This document shows, piece after piece, positions 27,035 through 35,836 of a stretch of DNA of 64,000 nt. A model generated the notes under the pieces. The model did no database searches. It saw only the letters and a program-made list of their open reading frames with translations, and was not told where the DNA came from. The first letter of the stretch is position 1; every line of letters begins with the position of its first letter. The stretch covers positions 124,001-188,000 of the forward strand of contig JAZKDP010000007.1 in NCBI GenBank assembly GCA_040387515.1, read 5' to 3'. The DNA is from Methylotenera_A sp040387515 (GTDB lineage: Bacteria; Pseudomonadota; Gammaproteobacteria; Burkholderiales; Methylophilaceae). A program made the position numbers and the translations under genes.

Positions 27035-28018
27035 ATGATTTGCCCTATTATTTTGAGTTTGGTTGTTACTTTATCTGTGTTGCTGCTTATATTAAAAACT
27101 CGCATAGCAAATATTGCTTTAGATGAACCCAATCAACGCTCGTTACATACTAAGCTAACACCTCGTATAGGCGGGCTAGCAATAGTGGCTGGCGTCTTGG
27201 CTACGTGGTTGGCGATTTCGACTAGTTGGTATTGGATATTATTTCCTTTCAGTCTAATGCTGATTTCATTAATCGATGATATTTATCATTTATCCATTAA
27301 ATGGCGATTGTTGATACAGCTTGTAGCTAGCACTGTATTTATTGTTGTGATATTACCGCATCAAGTATGGTGGTTAATAATTTTGTTGGCATTGTTAATC
27401 ACATGGATGACCAATTTATATAACTTTATGGATGGTTCTGATGGGTTGGCTGGTGGAATGGGTTTATTTGGTTTCGCTAGTTATGCAATTGCTGCGTTTG
27501 TGATGGGAGATGTAAGTTTTGCAATGATGAATGGCGTAATTGCTACCGCATGTTTTGCATTTTTACTTTTTAATTTTCACCCAGCAAAAATATTTATGGG
27601 TGATTCGGGTTCAATTCCACTTGGGTTTCTTGCTGGATCAATCGGGATATATGGTTATTTTAATGCTGTGTGGCCTGCATGGTTTCCAATATTGGTGTTT
27701 TCTCCTTTTATAGTAGATGCAACGGCGACCCTCATTAAGCGGCAGATTGCAGGTGAAAAGGTTTGGCACGCGCATCGTAGTCACTACTATCAGCGCTTAG
27801 TACAGATGGGCTGGGGACATAAGAAAACTGCGGTAGCAGAATACAGTTTAATGCTATGTGTCGCTGTTACAGCCGTCATATTGCTTAAGCAGCCTATGGC
27901 CTTCACCTTGCAAGCATTAACTTTTTGGGCTATTACTTATTTAATCATCATGCGATGGATTGATAAACGTTGGATACGGGCACAAAAATTAGCTTACAGC
28001 CATGAAGTGAATAATTAG
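27035..28018 (+). CDS. Polyprenyl-phosphate HexNAc-1-P transferase (WecA/WbpL-like)
   Basis: A 327-residue multi-helix protein of the MraY/WecA family, which starts lipid-linked glycan assembly by moving a sugar-1-P to undecaprenyl phosphate on the cytoplasmic face. Motifs include RSLHTKLTPRIGGLAI near the N-terminus, LIDDIYHLSIKWRLLIQ (~78-94), NLYNFMDGSDGLAGGMG (~129-145), FMGDSGSIPLGFL (~188-200) and HRSHYYQRLVQMGWGHKK (~247-264). The paired gene downstream is a WbpM-like 4,6-dehydratase, as in P. aeruginosa, where WbpL uses the FucNAc made via WbpM. That pairing supports UDP-6-deoxy-HexNAc as donor, but it is inference. Confidence 0.9.
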   Translation: MICPIILSLVVTLSVLLLILKTRIANIALDEPNQRSLHTKLTPRIGGLAIVAGVLATWLAISTSWYWILFPFSLMLISLIDDIYHLSIKWRLLIQLVASTVFIVVILPHQVWWLIILLALLITWMTNLYNFMDGSDGLAGGMGLFGFASYAIAAFVMGDVSFAMMNGVIATACFAFLLFNFHPAKIFMGDSGSIPLGFLAGSIGIYGYFNAVWPAWFPILVFSPFIVDATATLIKRQIAGEKVWHAHRSHYYQRLVQMGWGHKKTAVAEYSLMLCVAVTAVILLKQPMAFTLQALTFWAITYLIIMRWIDKRWIRAQKLAYSHEVNN

Positions 28019-28036
28019 GTAAAATGTATTTTTACC
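28018..28036. repeat. Short hairpin between two polysaccharide genes
   Basis: GGTAAAA at 28018-28024 and TTTTACC at 28030-28036 form 7-base arms with a five-base loop. It overlaps the last base of the initiating transferase stop and lies 27 bases before the CapD-like gene. No U-run follows, so it may be a processing or stability element rather than a terminator. Confidence 0.25.
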
Positions 28037-28063
28037 AAACTAAAATACGAAGTAAATAAAAAT

Positions 28064-29959
28064 ATGGTTAAAAGATTATTTAATTGGAGAATTACGGCAG
28101 CATTTACTCACGATTTATTCGCGGCGTGCTTGGCTTGGGTGTTTGCTTATCTGCTTCGATTTAACTTCAACATTCCATCCGAGTTTATGCCGTCACTCAC
28201 ACATGTCATGCTGTGGGCAGTGCCACTTCAGGTTGTTTCTTTTGTGCAGTTTGGGCTTTATAAAGGCGTATGGCGTTTTGCTAGTTTGCCTGATTTGCAG
28301 CGTGTTTTAAAGGCTGTTTTGGTTGCTTCGTTATTTGTGGTGACTTTGGTGTTTATGTTTCAGCCGAGTAATTTCGTGCCAAGGTCTGTGCTGATTCTTA
28401 ATCCCTTATTATTGATTTTGATGGTGGGTGGTAGTCGTTTTGTCTATAGAGCGTGGAAAGATTATGCGCTATATGGCCACACCCACATGCGCGGTGAGCC
28501 AGTTTTGCTACTTGGAGCAGGAGAGGCGGCAATTGCGTTAGTAAAGGATTTGGCTAGAAGCACTGAATGGCGTGTTGTTGGATTGCTCGATGATAATCGC
28601 ACGATGCAAGGCCGCCAATTGCATGGTGTGAAAGTGTTGGGTGGACTTAATCGATTAGCACATTATGCCAACGCTTTAGAGGCAAAACACGCCATTGTTG
28701 TCATGCCATCTGCATCACATCAAGCAAGAAAGCATGCGGTTGAACTGGCTAATGAAGCGGGTTTGGCGGTGTTAACCGTGCCTGCCTTTGACGATTTAAT
28801 GAGCGGAAAAGTGAATATTTCACAAATTCGTAAAGTTGATGTGGAGGACTTGCTTGGGCGTGATGCGGTTAAGCTAGATAATACGGGCTTACAGCATTTA
28901 ATTGAAAATCATACAGTGATGGTAAGTGGCGCAGGCGGGTCAATTGGCTCAGAGCTGTGTCGGCAGATTATTAAATATAAGCCAAGTACATTGGTTTGCT
29001 TGGATATTTCAGAATATGCGCTGTATAAAATTGAGCAAGAATTTAGTCGACAAGGATTAGCGATTAATTTGGTATATAAAACTGGTGATGTTAAAAATTC
29101 TTATCGCGTGACAGAGTTGCTTAGGCAATATCAGCCTTCAGTGGTATTTCACGCGGCGGCATACAAGCATGTGCCGTTGATGGAAAATGGCAATGTTTGG
29201 GAAGCGCTAGCCAATAATGTGGTTGGAACTTATACGTTAGCCAAAGCCTGTGTTGATTGTAATGTTGAGAAATTTGTTTTAATTTCAACCGATAAAGCCG
29301 TTAATCCAACTAATGTTATGGGTGCCAGTAAACGATTAGGTGAGATGGTTTGTCAAGGCTTGCAGGAAAGTGAATTGGATAAGGCTAAAAGCACGCGATT
29401 TGTGATTGTGCGTTTTGGCAATGTTCTGGGTAGTAGTGGTAGTGTCATTCCGAAATTTAGAGAGCAGATTGCAAAAGGTGGGCCTATCACTATTACGCAT
29501 CCTGAAATCACGCGTTATTTTATGTCTATTCCAGAAGCTGCACAGTTGGTGATGCAAGCTGGTCTAATGGGGAGTGGCGGCGAGATTTTTGTGCTGGATA
29601 TGGGAGATCCCGTTAAAATTTCTGCATTAGCTGCTGATATGATTCGACTTTCTGGTTTGCAAGTGGATGATATTAAAATTGAGTATGTTGGTTTGCGTCC
29701 TGGTGAGAAGTTATATGAGGAATTGCTTGCTGATGATGAGCATACTATTACGACTCCACACGAAAAATTACGCATTGCTCTAGCCAGGCCGGTTGATCAG
29801 GCCTGGGTAAAAAAACTACTAAAATGGGTAGAGCACTCTCAGGGCATGAATGAAGAATTGATTAAGAGTGAGTTAAAGTTTTGGGTGGAAGAGTACAGTC
29901 CGCAGCTACAAACCGTTACCCATGCTGAAATAGCGACTGAACAAATTACATTGCATTGA
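28064..29959 (+). CDS. Membrane nucleoside-diphosphate-sugar 4,6-dehydratase (WbpM/CapD/PglF type)
   Basis: A 631-residue protein with four N-terminal membrane helices (~1-115), a first Rossmann domain with VLLLGAGEAAIALVKDL, and a second catalytic one with VMVSGAGGSIGSELCRQI (~287-304). The catalytic region STDKAVNPTNVMGASKR carries Met in place of the usual SDR Tyr, as in WbpM and PglF. FVIVRFGNVLGSSGSVIPKF and EKLYEELL complete the family pattern. It removes water from UDP-GlcNAc to make the 4-keto-6-deoxy sugar. It follows the WbpL-like gene and precedes galU by 16 bases. Confidence 0.93.
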   Translation: MVKRLFNWRITAAFTHDLFAACLAWVFAYLLRFNFNIPSEFMPSLTHVMLWAVPLQVVSFVQFGLYKGVWRFASLPDLQRVLKAVLVASLFVVTLVFMFQPSNFVPRSVLILNPLLLILMVGGSRFVYRAWKDYALYGHTHMRGEPVLLLGAGEAAIALVKDLARSTEWRVVGLLDDNRTMQGRQLHGVKVLGGLNRLAHYANALEAKHAIVVMPSASHQARKHAVELANEAGLAVLTVPAFDDLMSGKVNISQIRKVDVEDLLGRDAVKLDNTGLQHLIENHTVMVSGAGGSIGSELCRQIIKYKPSTLVCLDISEYALYKIEQEFSRQGLAINLVYKTGDVKNSYRVTELLRQYQPSVVFHAAAYKHVPLMENGNVWEALANNVVGTYTLAKACVDCNVEKFVLISTDKAVNPTNVMGASKRLGEMVCQGLQESELDKAKSTRFVIVRFGNVLGSSGSVIPKFREQIAKGGPITITHPEITRYFMSIPEAAQLVMQAGLMGSGGEIFVLDMGDPVKISALAADMIRLSGLQVDDIKIEYVGLRPGEKLYEELLADDEHTITTPHEKLRIALARPVDQAWVKKLLKWVEHSQGMNEELIKSELKFWVEEYSPQLQTVTHAEIATEQITLH

Positions 29960-29974
29960 AAGATTAAAATTAAC

Positions 29975-30841
29975 ATGACTACAATTACAAAAGCAGTTTT
30001 TCCGGTGGCCGGTTTGGGCACACGTTTTTTACCCGCGACCAAGGCTAGCCCTAAAGAAATGTTGCCAATTGTTGACAAGCCTTTGATTCAATATGCGGCT
30101 GAAGAAGCAATAGCGGCGGGTGCTACAGAACTTATTTTTATTACTGGGCGGAATAAACGCTCAATTGAAGATCATTTTGATAATGCCAGCGAGTTGGAGG
30201 CATCACTTGCGGCTAGCGGTAAAAAAGCCATGCTAGAAGCTTTGAAGGCGATTTTGCCATCGCACGTTTCTTGTATCTTTATTCGTCAACCGAAGGCGCT
30301 TGGCCTTGGTCATGCTGTGCTGTGTGCTAAACCAGTGGTCGGCGATAATCCATTTAGTGTTATTTTGGCCGATGACTTAATAGACGCAACACCTGGTGCT
30401 ACCGCACAAATGGCAGCAGTTTATGCCAGTAAAAAAGCTTCAATATTAGGTGTGGAAGATGTATTGCCATCAGAAACAGCTAACTACGGCATTGTGGATG
30501 CATTTAACGTGGCTGAAAATTTATTGCAACTGAAAAGCATTGTTGAAAAACCAAAGCCAGCAGATGCCCCTTCAAATTTGGCAGTGGTAGGGCGATACAT
30601 TCTGACTCCTAAAATATTTGATTGCCTAGAGAAAGTTAAGCCTGGCAAAGGCGGTGAAATTCAGCTTACCGATGGCATTTCAGACCTTATGCAATTGGAG
30701 CCAATTTTTGCTTATCGCTTTGCGGGCAAGCGTTTTGACTGTGGTAGCAAATTAGGTTTTATGAAAGCCAACGTTGAATTGGCGCTTAAGCATCCAGAAA
30801 TTGCAAAAGAATTTGCGCAATACTTAAAATCGATTAAATAG
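29975..30841 (+). CDS. galU: UTP--glucose-1-phosphate uridylyltransferase
   Basis: A 288-residue enzyme making UDP-glucose for lipopolysaccharide and EPS. The nucleotide-binding stretch VFPVAGLGTRFLPATKASPKEMLPIVDKPLIQYAAEEA is at about 7-45, and VEKPKPADAPSNLAVVGRYIL and KGGEIQLTDGI follow as usual for GalU. Length is typical. It lies 16 bases after the CapD-like gene and 11 bases before the phosphoribosyltransferase gene, so it probably shares a transcript with them. Confidence 0.97.
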   Translation: MTTITKAVFPVAGLGTRFLPATKASPKEMLPIVDKPLIQYAAEEAIAAGATELIFITGRNKRSIEDHFDNASELEASLAASGKKAMLEALKAILPSHVSCIFIRQPKALGLGHAVLCAKPVVGDNPFSVILADDLIDATPGATAQMAAVYASKKASILGVEDVLPSETANYGIVDAFNVAENLLQLKSIVEKPKPADAPSNLAVVGRYILTPKIFDCLEKVKPGKGGEIQLTDGISDLMQLEPIFAYRFAGKRFDCGSKLGFMKANVELALKHPEIAKEFAQYLKSIK

Positions 30842-30851
30842 TAGATAGCTA

Positions 30852-31385
30852 ATGACCGAGGTTGATCCACAACTCTATATTCAAAAAGCTGAACTTCTTT
30901 ATAGTGAGCAAGTCGTTAATCAGGCAATCTCTACACTGGCTAAACAGCTTAATGTAGATTATGCAGATGAGTCGCCAGTGGTGTTGTGTGTAATGGGCGG
31001 AGGCGTTTTTTTTACGGGGCAATTGCTGCCACAGCTGCATTTCTTGCTGGAGTTTGATTATTTGCATGCCACTCGCTATCACGGTGTTGAGGGGAGTGTT
31101 GTTGAGTGGGTAGTGAAGCCTAAGAAAAAGATTAATGGCAGAAAAGTTTTAATATTAGATGATATTTTGGATGAAGGCCTTACCTTAAAAACCATCGCTG
31201 ATGAGTGTAAACTATTAGGAGCCGCAGAAATTAAAGTGGCTGTTTTGGTTGAGAAAAAACTAGAAGTGGTTAAGCCTATTAATGCTGATTATATTGGATT
31301 AATTGTGCCAAATCGGTATGTGTTTGGTTGTGGTATGGATGTGTATGGATGGTGGCGAAATTTGCCTGCCATTTACGCTTTATAA
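30852..31385 (+). CDS. hpt: Hypoxanthine-guanine phosphoribosyltransferase
   Basis: A 177-residue type I phosphoribosyltransferase. The PRPP-binding motif is VLILDDILDEGLTLKTI at about 97-113, with the acidic pair DD. The flexible-loop region is FDYLHATRYHG, and VVLCVMGGGVFFTGQL is the N-terminal strand. The C-terminal FGCGMDVYGWWRNLPAIYAL, with its aromatic base-binding residues, fits the hypoxanthine/guanine group. It recycles purine bases. A hairpin and the epsA leader follow. Confidence 0.9.
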   Translation: MTEVDPQLYIQKAELLYSEQVVNQAISTLAKQLNVDYADESPVVLCVMGGGVFFTGQLLPQLHFLLEFDYLHATRYHGVEGSVVEWVVKPKKKINGRKVLILDDILDEGLTLKTIADECKLLGAAEIKVAVLVEKKLEVVKPINADYIGLIVPNRYVFGCGMDVYGWWRNLPAIYAL

Positions 31386-31450
31386 TGAACCGATAGTTGT
31401 TAAAGATTATTAATTATAAAAGACGTTAATAATTTGTTGTACAGTGTTGA

Positions 31451-31478
31451 ATAGATGACATCACTGATGATGTTCTAT
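31451..31478. promoter_or_regulatory. Bulged inverted repeat between hpt and epsA
   Basis: ATAGA-TG-ACATCA, then CTGA, then TGATGT-TCTAT gives 11 paired bases with a two-base bulge (TG) on the left arm. It sits 139 bases before the epsA start chosen here. It could be an operator for the LuxR-type EpsA or a 3' structure of hpt. No U-run follows. Seen directly; function inferred. Confidence 0.35.
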
Positions 31479-31616
31479 CACAAAATATGCGATTTTTACC
31501 GCGTAAATTTCATAACCTACTGATTTAAATAAATAATAAAATAACTATGAAAGTTGGTATTAAAAATGCAACTGCATCCTCATCAAATCGATATGAATCG
31601 TGAGAGGCGTGCAGTG

Positions 31617-32384
31617 ATGGACAACAATACTACAAATCAAAATTGGGAACAGGTTTTTAAGGTGATTCAAAAATCATTTTCTGTTCAGAAGCACGTTGAT
31701 TTTTTTAATTGGTTACAAGGCAGTGTCAATGAAGTGCTTCCGCATGACATTTTAGTAGCTGCCTGGGGTGATTTCGCTACAGGCGATCTTAACTTCGATG
31801 TTTCATCCAATATTGATGATATTCGTACACAAAAGCTAATTGATGCGCCTGGTGTATTCGCCTATCTTATGTCAAATTTACATCAACGCTGGTTAGATAA
31901 CGGCGAAAGATGGTTCCGAATTAATTTTTTTGATGCCGCAGGTATTAATGCGCAATCGCCAACACCTTTTACACGTAAATTGGTCGGCATGAATTCATTG
32001 TTGGTTTATGGTGTGCGTGACACGCGTGGCAAAAATGATTGCATCTATGTGTTTTTTGACGAAGCACGCGAATTTCAAGTACAGCATTCTGTTTTGGGTT
32101 TATTAATGCCGCATGTGGATTCTGCATTGCGCCGCGTTGAATATATGGAAACGCCCGCGACGGAAGAAGCGTTGATTGAAGAGCTGAATCTTGGTGGTTT
32201 AAGTGAGCGCGAACATGAAATTCTACATTGGGTTAAAACGGGTAAAACCAATTTTGAAATCGGGATGATTTTAACGATTAGCCCCAATACCGTCAAAAAT
32301 CACTTGAAACGTATTTTTCAAAAGCTAGATGTATCGTGCAGAGCGCAGGCTGTTGCTAAATACACGCCGCAAAGATTAGCATAG
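31617..32384 (+). CDS. epsA: LuxR-type regulator EpsA of the eps/exosortase locus
   Basis: A 255-residue regulator with an N-terminal sensory region and a C-terminal LuxR HTH: LSEREHEILHWVKTGKTNFEIGMILTISPNTVKNHLKRIFQKLDV at about 190-235. It matches EpsA, the LuxR-family regulator of exosortase/PEP-CTERM EPS loci in betaproteobacteria. The start is the ATG at 31617, because GAGAGG at 31602-31607 is well spaced. Earlier in-frame ATGs at 31566 and 31593 lack such a site, though they cannot be excluded. It lies at the head of the eps genes, likely controlling them. Confidence 0.85.
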   Translation: MDNNTTNQNWEQVFKVIQKSFSVQKHVDFFNWLQGSVNEVLPHDILVAAWGDFATGDLNFDVSSNIDDIRTQKLIDAPGVFAYLMSNLHQRWLDNGERWFRINFFDAAGINAQSPTPFTRKLVGMNSLLVYGVRDTRGKNDCIYVFFDEAREFQVQHSVLGLLMPHVDSALRRVEYMETPATEEALIEELNLGGLSEREHEILHWVKTGKTNFEIGMILTISPNTVKNHLKRIFQKLDVSCRAQAVAKYTPQRLA

Positions 32385-32399
32385 GTTCTCTTCCTCTTT

Positions 32400-33845
32400 A
32401 TGGTAATTCGATCTAAATCAAGGTCTGTGCTACAGCGCAGACGAAGCCTCATTAATATATTACAACCACTATTAGATGGTGTTGCTATATTAGGGGTGGC
32501 TTGGTTTTTTATTCAGTTTAATATTGGGTTTCTAACGCAAGACTACGTCATTTTATTGCTGGTTTTGCTTGGCTTGGTATCTGTGATGTACGATCGTTTT
32601 GCTATTTATCGCACCAGCTCAAGTTTTGCAGCCAAGCTGTTTAGTTTGTTTAATGCATGGTCAATTAGTTTCTTAGCCTTATTTGTATTGGGTTTTTTAA
32701 CTAAACAAAGCCATGCCTATTCACGTGTTTTCATCACAGAGTTATTCGTAATAGGTTTTGTCGCCCAAAGTCTCATTCATTTTGTTGTTAGAGCTGTTAA
32801 TCAACGTATTAACAAACATTCTCATGTGACGGATAACGTAATTATTGTTGGCCAAGGCCAATTGGCCAATTATCTAGAGCATAAAATCACTTCAAATCCA
32901 TGGTTAAACGAACGTGTAATTGGCAATGTGTCAATTGAAGAAGAGGTAAAACGTAAGCGTAAAGCCCAAAAGTCTGAGTTAAACGACTATCCAACAAGCC
33001 GTACAATCCACTTGGGAAAAGTAGCTGAGTTGCCTGATTTGATTGATGAGCATGACATTAATACCATTTATATCGTCACGCCATTGGAATCTTCTCGGGT
33101 TTTAGAAGAGCTTTATTTCGTTTTACTTGATAAGCATGTTTCCATTCATTGGATTCCCGATATTTTTTCACTCAGACTGATTAACCACAGCGTGAAAGAA
33201 ATTGCAGGTATTCCTGTATTAACCCTTTCTGAAACACCTCTAACAGGTTTGAGTAAGCTTGGTAAGGCAATTGAAGACAAAGTGCTGTCATTTTTAATTT
33301 TATTGCTAATCACGCCAGTGTTAATTGCTATAGCAATTGCGGTTAAATTGGATAGTCCGGGCCCCATCTTTTTTAGGCAAAAAAGAACCGGCTGGAACGG
33401 TAAGACATTTAGCATTTGGAAGTTTCGTAGCATGCGAGTGGACCAGCCAATGGATGGGAGTCAATCACTTAAACAAGCTGAAAAAAATGACCCACGTATT
33501 ACTAAAGTGGGGGCTTTTATACGCAGGACCAGTTTAGATGAATTACCTCAAGTGTTTAACGTGCTTAAAGGTGATATGTCATTAGTTGGGCCAAGGCCAC
33601 ACGCGGTGCAGCATGATGAAGTTTATTCTCAACGCATCAGTGATTATTATGCGCGTCACAACATTAAGCCCGGTATCACAGGCCTAGCTCAAGTAAGGGG
33701 CTACAGAGGCGAAACGAAAGAGTTAGACCAAATGACCAAGCGTATTGAATCTGATATTGAATATATTAACAATTGGTCAATATGGTTGGATTTATCCATT
33801 TTAATGCGCACAGTTAATGCATTCACTGGCAAGGGTGCATATTGA
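32400..33845 (+). CDS. epsB: Undecaprenyl-phosphate glucose phosphotransferase (WcaJ/EpsB type)
   Basis: A 481-residue polyisoprenyl-phosphate hexose-1-P transferase. Four N-terminal helices (~20-135) precede a CoA-binding-like Rossmann segment (VTDNVIIVGQG) and a catalytic sugar-transferase domain from about residue 290. Its motifs are KLDSPGPIFFRQKRTGWNGKTFSIWKFRSM, DPRITKVGAFIRRTSLDELPQVFNVLKGDMSLVGPRPH and KPGITGLAQVRGYRGET, which carry the DE and PRP signatures. It loads the first sugar, probably glucose, onto Und-P for the eps polymer. A paralogue is at 62575. The epsB symbol is by analogy with methanolan loci. Confidence 0.93.
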   Translation: MVIRSKSRSVLQRRRSLINILQPLLDGVAILGVAWFFIQFNIGFLTQDYVILLLVLLGLVSVMYDRFAIYRTSSSFAAKLFSLFNAWSISFLALFVLGFLTKQSHAYSRVFITELFVIGFVAQSLIHFVVRAVNQRINKHSHVTDNVIIVGQGQLANYLEHKITSNPWLNERVIGNVSIEEEVKRKRKAQKSELNDYPTSRTIHLGKVAELPDLIDEHDINTIYIVTPLESSRVLEELYFVLLDKHVSIHWIPDIFSLRLINHSVKEIAGIPVLTLSETPLTGLSKLGKAIEDKVLSFLILLLITPVLIAIAIAVKLDSPGPIFFRQKRTGWNGKTFSIWKFRSMRVDQPMDGSQSLKQAEKNDPRITKVGAFIRRTSLDELPQVFNVLKGDMSLVGPRPHAVQHDEVYSQRISDYYARHNIKPGITGLAQVRGYRGETKELDQMTKRIESDIEYINNWSIWLDLSILMRTVNAFTGKGAY

Positions 33846-34003
33846 TAATATTTGTCGGATACCCAGTTGGGCTATTGAGTAATTACCTCGAAAATATAAG
33901 ATTCAGCATTGAATAGCATCAAATTTGACTATATTTTTTGTATTAAATGAGACATTTAGCAAAAATATGATATAAATCACTTTAATTATCTGCTTTTTTG
34001 TAG

Positions 34004-34024
34004 AAAAGGGCGACAAGCCTTTTT
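34004..34024 (+). promoter_or_regulatory. Hairpin with U-run in the leader of epsE
   Basis: AAAAGGGC at 34004-34011 pairs with GCCTTTTT at 34017-34024 (one G-U), with loop GACAA. It sits 50 bases before the epsE start and could act as an attenuator or leader terminator inside the 229-base gap after the sugar transferase gene. GGGCGACAAG resembles, but does not match, the ops element GGCGGTAG. Confidence 0.4.
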
Positions 34025-34074
34025 CTTTATATTATTGTTCCACATAATATTATTTGTTTTACTGGGAGTAGCAC

Positions 34075-34635
34075 ATGAACACCAAGCATTATTTTTCAGT
34101 TTTCTTAGCCGGACTTTTATATGCGAATATCGCGTTTAGTGCAGAATTGCCTGAGTCTTATACCTTACGCGAAGGCGACCTATTGGATATTTCTGTTTGG
34201 GGTGAGGAAAGTCTTAAAAAAGAAGTGAGAGTATTGCCGGATGGCAGCATTACATTTCCATTGGCTGGTCGAGTGGATGTTTCCAATAGTACGACAACAG
34301 AGGCTGAAAAGCGGATTACTGAAAAATTGAAAACTTACCTACCTGATCCGCAAGTAACCGTTGTGATAGCCGCTATTGAAGGTAATCGTGTTTATGTAAT
34401 AGGTAAAGTGCTTAAACCAGGCGCAATTATGTTGGTTACTCCACTGACTGTCTTACAGGCACTTAGTCAAGCAGGTGGATTAGATAAGTTTGCTGATAGA
34501 GATGATTTGAAAATCTTACGTACTACCAATGGAGTTCAAAATACAATCTCTGTTGATTATGATGAGTTGATTGAAGGAAAAAATCTAGACTCGAATATTT
34601 TATTAAAAACAGGCGATACAATTTTAGTTCCTTAA
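34075..34635 (+). CDS. epsE: Polysaccharide export protein EpsE (Wza-like, periplasmic)
   Basis: A 186-residue protein with a signal peptide (~1-23, ending SAELPESY). The polysaccharide export domain shows YTLREGDLLDISVWGEESLKKEVRVLPDGSITFPLAGRVDVS. The SLBB domain follows with VTVVIAAIEGNRVYVIGKVLKPGAIMLVTPLTVLQALSQAGGLDKFA. It is shorter than Wza and lacks an obvious lipobox or C-terminal helix, as usual for EpsE. It works with EpsF, EpsG and EpsL in EPS export, probably at the periplasm/outer-membrane side. Confidence 0.93.
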   Translation: MNTKHYFSVFLAGLLYANIAFSAELPESYTLREGDLLDISVWGEESLKKEVRVLPDGSITFPLAGRVDVSNSTTTEAEKRITEKLKTYLPDPQVTVVIAAIEGNRVYVIGKVLKPGAIMLVTPLTVLQALSQAGGLDKFADRDDLKILRTTNGVQNTISVDYDELIEGKNLDSNILLKTGDTILVP

Positions 34636-34709
34636 AATTATATTAAGCTCAAATAAATCACTCAAAGTAATTAACTTTAAAGCATTGATTCGTTTCAAGA
34701 ATACATAAA

Positions 34710-35822
34710 TTGGTAAATAAATTAAATACTAGGAATTTCAATATCAGGCTTTTAGTCATAGGTGTATTGTTATTCTCAATGCCAGCAAAAGCACTGGTGG
34801 TGCTTCAGCAGGCTTCTTTGCCCATTGATACTCAATATGATACCAATCCAAGACTGTCTGAAAATAAACAATCAATTTGGCGCTATAGCGTAACACCTAG
34901 TTACTCTGTAGCAGCCGTGGAAGATCAAAATAGATGGTACACGAATGCAAGTTTACGTGTACAACGTACATCCGATAAAAATCTGATTGCCGATCGCGAA
35001 GATCCTAATGTGGATATAGGATGGCAGCGAGAACTTGAAAGAGGAAATTTTTCGCTACTAGCCCATTATGATAAAAGAAGTTCACTTTTAACGGAGTTTG
35101 AGCGTACAGGTATAGTTGATGTTGACGGTAATGTTGTAAATAGATCAATTTCTGCTAATTGGTCACGATACCTAACGGAAAGAATGAATTTATCCGTTTC
35201 AACTCAGTATCTTAAAACAACTTACGATGGTTCTGGATTTTTTGATTCAACGACAAAAAATTTAAGCTCAACGCTTTCCTACGACTGGAGCGAGACAGTA
35301 AGCCCATTTGTACAGCTGAGTTATACAGATTTTAAACCAGAGGGAGTTGGTGCTCTGAGCAATAAATCCAAAAATATTTTATTGGGTTCAAAATTTTTGA
35401 TTAATCCAAATTGGACTTTTTCACCCAGTGCCGGTATTAATAAGGTGTCAACATTTGGTTCGGGTTGGGTTTCAAGTAATAGTTTAAGCTATATAGGTGA
35501 AAGAAGTAATTTTGAGGGATCGCTATCACGGGCGGTAACGCCAAGTGGATTGGGAAGCTTTCAAAAAACGGATTCGTTGAATTTAAGTTACACCTACGCA
35601 CTTTCAGATATCAGTAAGTGGGGAGCGTCTTACAATGTTGTTAAAAGTAAATCGTTGCTTGATTTTGAATCTACCCGCTTTTCAACTTGGTATTCATACG
35701 ACCTAACAGCGTTATGGCAAATGCGCTTATTGCTTGAAACAAGAAACCAAAAAAATATTAACTTAGAGGCAGACGGCGAAATTATAGGCTTGACGTTTAC
35801 TTACAATACACCACAGTTTTAA
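34710..35822 (+). CDS. epsL: EPS operon outer-membrane beta-barrel protein EpsL
   Basis: A 370-residue protein from a TTG start at 34710, with a signal peptide (RLLVIGVLLFSMPAKALV). The mature part alternates hydrophobic and polar residues over ~16-18 strands, with repeated aromatic ends (YTNASLRVQR, NLSSTLSYDWSETVSPFVQLSYTDF), typical of an outer-membrane barrel; the final residues are TFTYNTPQF, ending in Phe. This matches EpsL of methanolan loci. It is 15 bases before epsF. Its exact role is unproven; it may be the outer-membrane channel. Confidence 0.8.
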   Translation: MVNKLNTRNFNIRLLVIGVLLFSMPAKALVVLQQASLPIDTQYDTNPRLSENKQSIWRYSVTPSYSVAAVEDQNRWYTNASLRVQRTSDKNLIADREDPNVDIGWQRELERGNFSLLAHYDKRSSLLTEFERTGIVDVDGNVVNRSISANWSRYLTERMNLSVSTQYLKTTYDGSGFFDSTTKNLSSTLSYDWSETVSPFVQLSYTDFKPEGVGALSNKSKNILLGSKFLINPNWTFSPSAGINKVSTFGSGWVSSNSLSYIGERSNFEGSLSRAVTPSGLGSFQKTDSLNLSYTYALSDISKWGASYNVVKSKSLLDFESTRFSTWYSYDLTALWQMRLLLETRNQKNINLEADGEIIGLTFTYNTPQF

Positions 35823-35836
35823 GAAACCTAATATTT

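Noticed and set aside
33995..34025. ops/JUMPstart element in the eps leader
   Set aside because: The sequence GGGCGACAAG does not match the GGCGGTAG core.
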